Shown: piece by piece, positions 42,372 through 44,547 of the stretch | Layout of the letters: the number at the start of each line of letters is the position of its first letter | How positions within the stretch are numbered: the stretch's first letter is position 1 | NCBI RefSeq assembly: GCF_016056295.1 | Contig: NZ_JAECZB010000071.1 | Location: forward strand, 42,060-86,606 | Origin: Atlanticothrix silvestris CENA357 | GTDB lineage: Bacteria > Cyanobacteriota > Cyanobacteriia > Cyanobacteriales > Nostocaceae | Direction: 5' to 3' | DNA length: 44,547 nucleotides | Notes under the pieces: generated by a model | The model's input: only the letters and a program-made list of their open reading frames with translations | What the model was told of the DNA's origin: nothing | The model's database searches: none | Program-made: the position numbers and the translations under genes

Positions 42372-43010
42372 ATGCAAACCGCTTTCGGGCTTAATATTCC
42401 CATGACTCTAGAGGATGTGTGTAATCCTCAGAAAATGGCACTTTTGGTTTACGATATGCAGGTCGGGATCGCTCAATAATTGCCCAATGGTGCTGCGTTC
42501 ATTCAGCAGGTAAAGACAGTTATCGAAGCAGCACGATCTCATCAAATGCGGATTTTTTTCTCGCGTCATACTACATTACCAATTGAAGTTGCTGGAGTCT
42601 CGCAACTCAAAGGCGCGATGGCTTTACAGCGAGTAGCGAATGTTGCACAAGTCCAACCGAACTTTCTGCGTGATTCTTCAACCCATGCTATTATCCCAGA
42701 ACTGAAGCCTCTGCCATCAGAAGTGGCATTTGACAAACTCACAATGTCAGCATTTGTTGGATCATATCTTGATTTAGCCTTGCGTGATGCCCGCATTGAA
42801 GCAGTTGCGATCGCCGGAGCAGTTCTGGAATTTGGGATCGAACCCACAGTTCGCCATGCGGCTGATTTAGGCTATGTTCCGGTCTTGATTCAAGATGCGT
42901 GCTACTCTTTCTCTGAGCAAAACCGAGAGCGAACGCTGGAGAACCTCCAGTCAGTTGGTCTAATAACAGATATTGACAAATTTAGTCAAACGCTGATTAG
43001 TAGCTTGTAA
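42372..43010 (+). pseudogene. Cysteine-hydrolase (isochorismatase-like) gene with in-frame TAA
   Basis: The ORF starts at ATG 42372, 2 bp after the NmrA-like gene. It has 35 codons up to TAA at 42477-42479 and continues in the same frame from 42480 to 43010. The first piece, ending KMALLVYDMQVGIAQ, is the family N-terminus containing the catalytic Asp. The second (176 residues) carries the rest of the fold, with the Lys in VAFDKLTMSAF. The expected Cys motif is replaced by EFGIEPTVRHAADLGY, so the protein may not be a hydrolase even when whole. A single CAA-to-TAA change would explain the break. The second piece alone could start only at a TTG, without the catalytic Asp. Confidence 0.75.
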
Positions 43011-43042
43011 TTAGTGCTTTAACGCTAAAGTGCTAATTACAA
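43005..43042. terminator. Bidirectional terminator between the cysteine hydrolase and argH
   Basis: ttgtaattag (43005-43014) and ctaattacaa (43033-43042) form a perfect 10-bp stem, with an inner cttta/taaag stem and a short loop. It overlaps the stop codon of the interrupted gene and faces convergent argH. Confidence 0.75.
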
Positions 43043-43103
43043 ACTTTAATTTATTCATGTCTAAATTAAAACATTGGGGAAAATTTTCCCTTGTCCCCTA
43101 GTC

Positions 43104-44492
43104 TTACTGTTGAGCAATTTGAGTGCGGGCGGCTAGGAGTGCTTTTCTTACTTGTGCAAAGCCCGTACCACCGTAACTGTTACGCGCCGCAACAACTTGA
43201 TAAGGGGATATAGCTTCGTAAATATCTACTGCAAATGCTGGATGTAGTTGTTGCCACTCCTCTAAGGTCAAATCTTTCAGAAGTTTACCTGCGGCAATAC
43301 TGGTTTTTACAACTTTACCCACGAGATTATAAGCTTCCCGGAAAGGAACTCCCCTTGCTGCCAGATAATCTGCCACATCTGTAGCATTTGAAAAGTCTTC
43401 CGCCACGGCTGCTGCTAAACGCTGGGTGCGAAATTCTAGGCCTTCCGCCAGCAAAATTGTCATTGCTTCTAAACAGGCTTTGACTGTGTTCACGCTGTCA
43501 AATAAACCTTCTTTGTCTTCTTGTAGGTCTTTGTTATATGCCAGAGGTAGCCCCTTCATAATTACCAGCATTGCCTGGAGATGACCAAATATACGCCCGG
43601 TTTTTCCTCGGATCAATTCTGGCACATCGGGGTTTTTCTTTTGAGGCATAATGCTGGAACCAGTGGAACAGCTATCTTTGAGGGTAACAAAGCGAAATTC
43701 TTCTGATGACCAGAGAATGATTTCTTCACTCAGACGGCTGAGGTGAACCATGATTAAGCTAGCAGCGCAGAGAAACTCGATCGCAAAGTCGCGATCGCTC
43801 ACTCCATCTAAGCTATTTTCATAAACACGATCAAAATTTAATAATTCGGCTGTGTAATGGCGATCAATCGGGAAAGTAGTTCCAGCTAAAGCACCGCACC
43901 CCAAAGGTGAAATGTTCACTCTGCGGTAAACATCCCCCAAGCGTTCCCAGTCACGTTGTGCCATCTGAAAATATGCCAAAAGATGATGAGCCAAACTCAG
44001 AGGTTGGGCACGTTGTAAATGGGTGTAGCCAGGAATCAAAGTTTCAATATGCTGTTCGGCTATATCTACTAAGACACCTTGAAATTCCCGCAATTGCTGT
44101 TTAATTTGTTGAATTTGATCGCGGAGGTATAGTCGAGTATCTGTACCCACTTGGTCATTACGCGATCGCGCCGTATGTAATTTCTTACCAATATCGCCGA
44201 CAATTTCTGTTAACCGTCGTTCTACCGCAAAATGAACATCTTCGGCATCAATACCAGGGTGAAATTTGCCTTGGTGATATTCTTGGCGAATTTGTTCTAA
44301 CCCTGCAACGAGTTTCTCTCCTTCGGTTGCAGAAATAATACCCGTGTGAGCCAACATTTTGGCATGAGCTTGAGAACCAGTCAGGTCGTATTCTATTAAT
44401 TCAATATCAAAACCGATACTGGCATTAAAACGAGCGATCGCCGGATGCAGCGCTGATTCAAACCGCTGACTCCAAGTTTGTTCTTTGGTCAT
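43104..44492 (-). CDS. argH: Argininosuccinate lyase
   Basis: A 462-residue enzyme of the fumarase/aspartase superfamily. It cleaves argininosuccinate into arginine and fumarate, the last step of arginine synthesis. The signature [23 protein letters not shown] is intact, as are [21 protein letters not shown] and [21 protein letters not shown] choose ATG 44492 ([13 protein letters not shown]) because it gives the usual length. An in-frame extension to 44522 ([10 protein letters not shown]) is encoded by the low-complexity spacer. Convergent with the interrupted cysteine hydrolase gene. Confidence 0.95.
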   Translation of the reverse strand: MTKEQTWSQRFESALHPAIARFNASIGFDIELIEYDLTGSQAHAKMLAHTGIISATEGEKLVAGLEQIRQEYHQGKFHPGIDAEDVHFAVERRLTEIVGDIGKKLHTARSRNDQVGTDTRLYLRDQIQQIKQQLREFQGVLVDIAEQHIETLIPGYTHLQRAQPLSLAHHLLAYFQMAQRDWERLGDVYRRVNISPLGCGALAGTTFPIDRHYTAELLNFDRVYENSLDGVSDRDFAIEFLCAASLIMVHLSRLSEEIILWSSEEFRFVTLKDSCSTGSSIMPQKKNPDVPELIRGKTGRIFGHLQAMLVIMKGLPLAYNKDLQEDKEGLFDSVNTVKACLEAMTILLAEGLEFRTQRLAAAVAEDFSNATDVADYLAARGVPFREAYNLVGKVVKTSIAAGKLLKDLTLEEWQQLHPAFAVDIYEAISPYQVVAARNSYGGTGFAQVRKALLAARTQIAQQ

Positions 44493-44499
44493 AAATTTA

Positions 44500-44547
44500 T
44501 TAGGGAATGGGGAATAGGGCATGGGGCATGGGGAAGAAGGGGTAAGG
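44500..44547. repeat. Low-complexity ggggcatgggg spacer repeat
   Basis: Reiterated gaatggggaatag/gcatggggcatgggg motifs run to the window end. The same motif (gggcatgggg) occurs at 13213-13230 and 35520-35545. Confidence 0.6.

Noticed and set aside
1-44547. tRNA or rRNA genes
   Set aside because: I looked for T-arm-like GGTTCRANTCC segments and conserved rRNA stretches and found none in a plausible cloverleaf. A covariance search would settle this.

Overview
The window is chromosomal DNA from a cyanobacterium, most likely a filamentous, heterocyst-type member of the Nostocales. The evidence is the gene content: Rubisco activase with a RbcS-like tail, NDH-1 subunit NdhH, two flavodiiron proteins of the Flv1/Flv3 type, and an NtcB-type nitrogen regulator. 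Many HIP1 octamers (GCGATCGC) and short tandem heptamer repeats (attcgta, attcgca) in the spacers point the same way. No tRNA, rRNA, CRISPR array, phage module or intact insertion sequence was seen.

Layout, left to right. 1-5.8 kb: a GH31 alpha-glucosidase, pgsA, aspartate ammonia-lyase and a DUF362 protein. 5.8-7 kb: a repeat-rich spacer with a 132-bp MITE carrying a target duplication. 7-9.5 kb: ppa (GTG start), panD and a metallo-beta-lactamase-fold protein that has lost its metal-binding motif. 9.7-11 kb: an island with an SDR lacking the catalytic Tyr and an orphan BrnA-like antitoxin, flanked by sequences resembling integron attC halves. 11-15.3 kb, minus strand: a TrpD2-like protein, ntcB, rca and an orphan HicB-like protein. 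15.4-20.2 kb, minus strand: a beta-hydroxyacid dehydrogenase, an unlisted 31-aa membrane peptide, a MidA/NDUFAF7-type methyltransferase, a stand-alone GAF protein with both cysteines of DXCF cyanobacteriochromes, and ndhH with a MITE inserted directly against its stop codon. 20.5-23 kb: rsmH, an IS630 remnant and a small ABM-like protein. 23.1-27 kb: a 1235-aa multi-PAS hybrid kinase whose receiver domain is cut by an in-frame TAA. 27.3-30.7 kb: a GerMN lipoprotein-like gene with a 58-aa companion, a DUF442 phosphatase-like gene, an unrecognised 112-aa gene and an HlyD-type adaptor. 30.8-33.6 kb: a Ycf39-like SDR, a GNAT, a DUF2269 membrane protein and a MarR regulator. 33.8-38.5 kb: flv1, flv3 and divergent coaX. 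38.8-44.5 kb: an alpha/beta hydrolase, a NUDIX hydrolase, a 54-aa basic protein, an NmrA-like gene coupled to a nonsense-interrupted cysteine hydrolase, and argH.

How the genes fit together. Most are housekeeping genes of carbon, nitrogen, CoA/pantothenate (panD, coaX), lipid and arginine metabolism with no shared operon. The most suggestive cluster is at 16.4-20.2 kb. A putative blue-light-class photoreceptor domain lies 16 nt upstream of a MidA/NDUFAF7-type methyltransferase, and both lie downstream on the same strand of ndhH. NdhH is the homologue of NDUFS2, the complex I subunit that NDUFAF7 methylates in mitochondria. A light-tuned NDH-1 maturation unit is a testable inference, not a demonstrated fact. 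Other recurring themes are mobile-repeat invasion of gene ends, and protein families that kept their fold but lost key residues.
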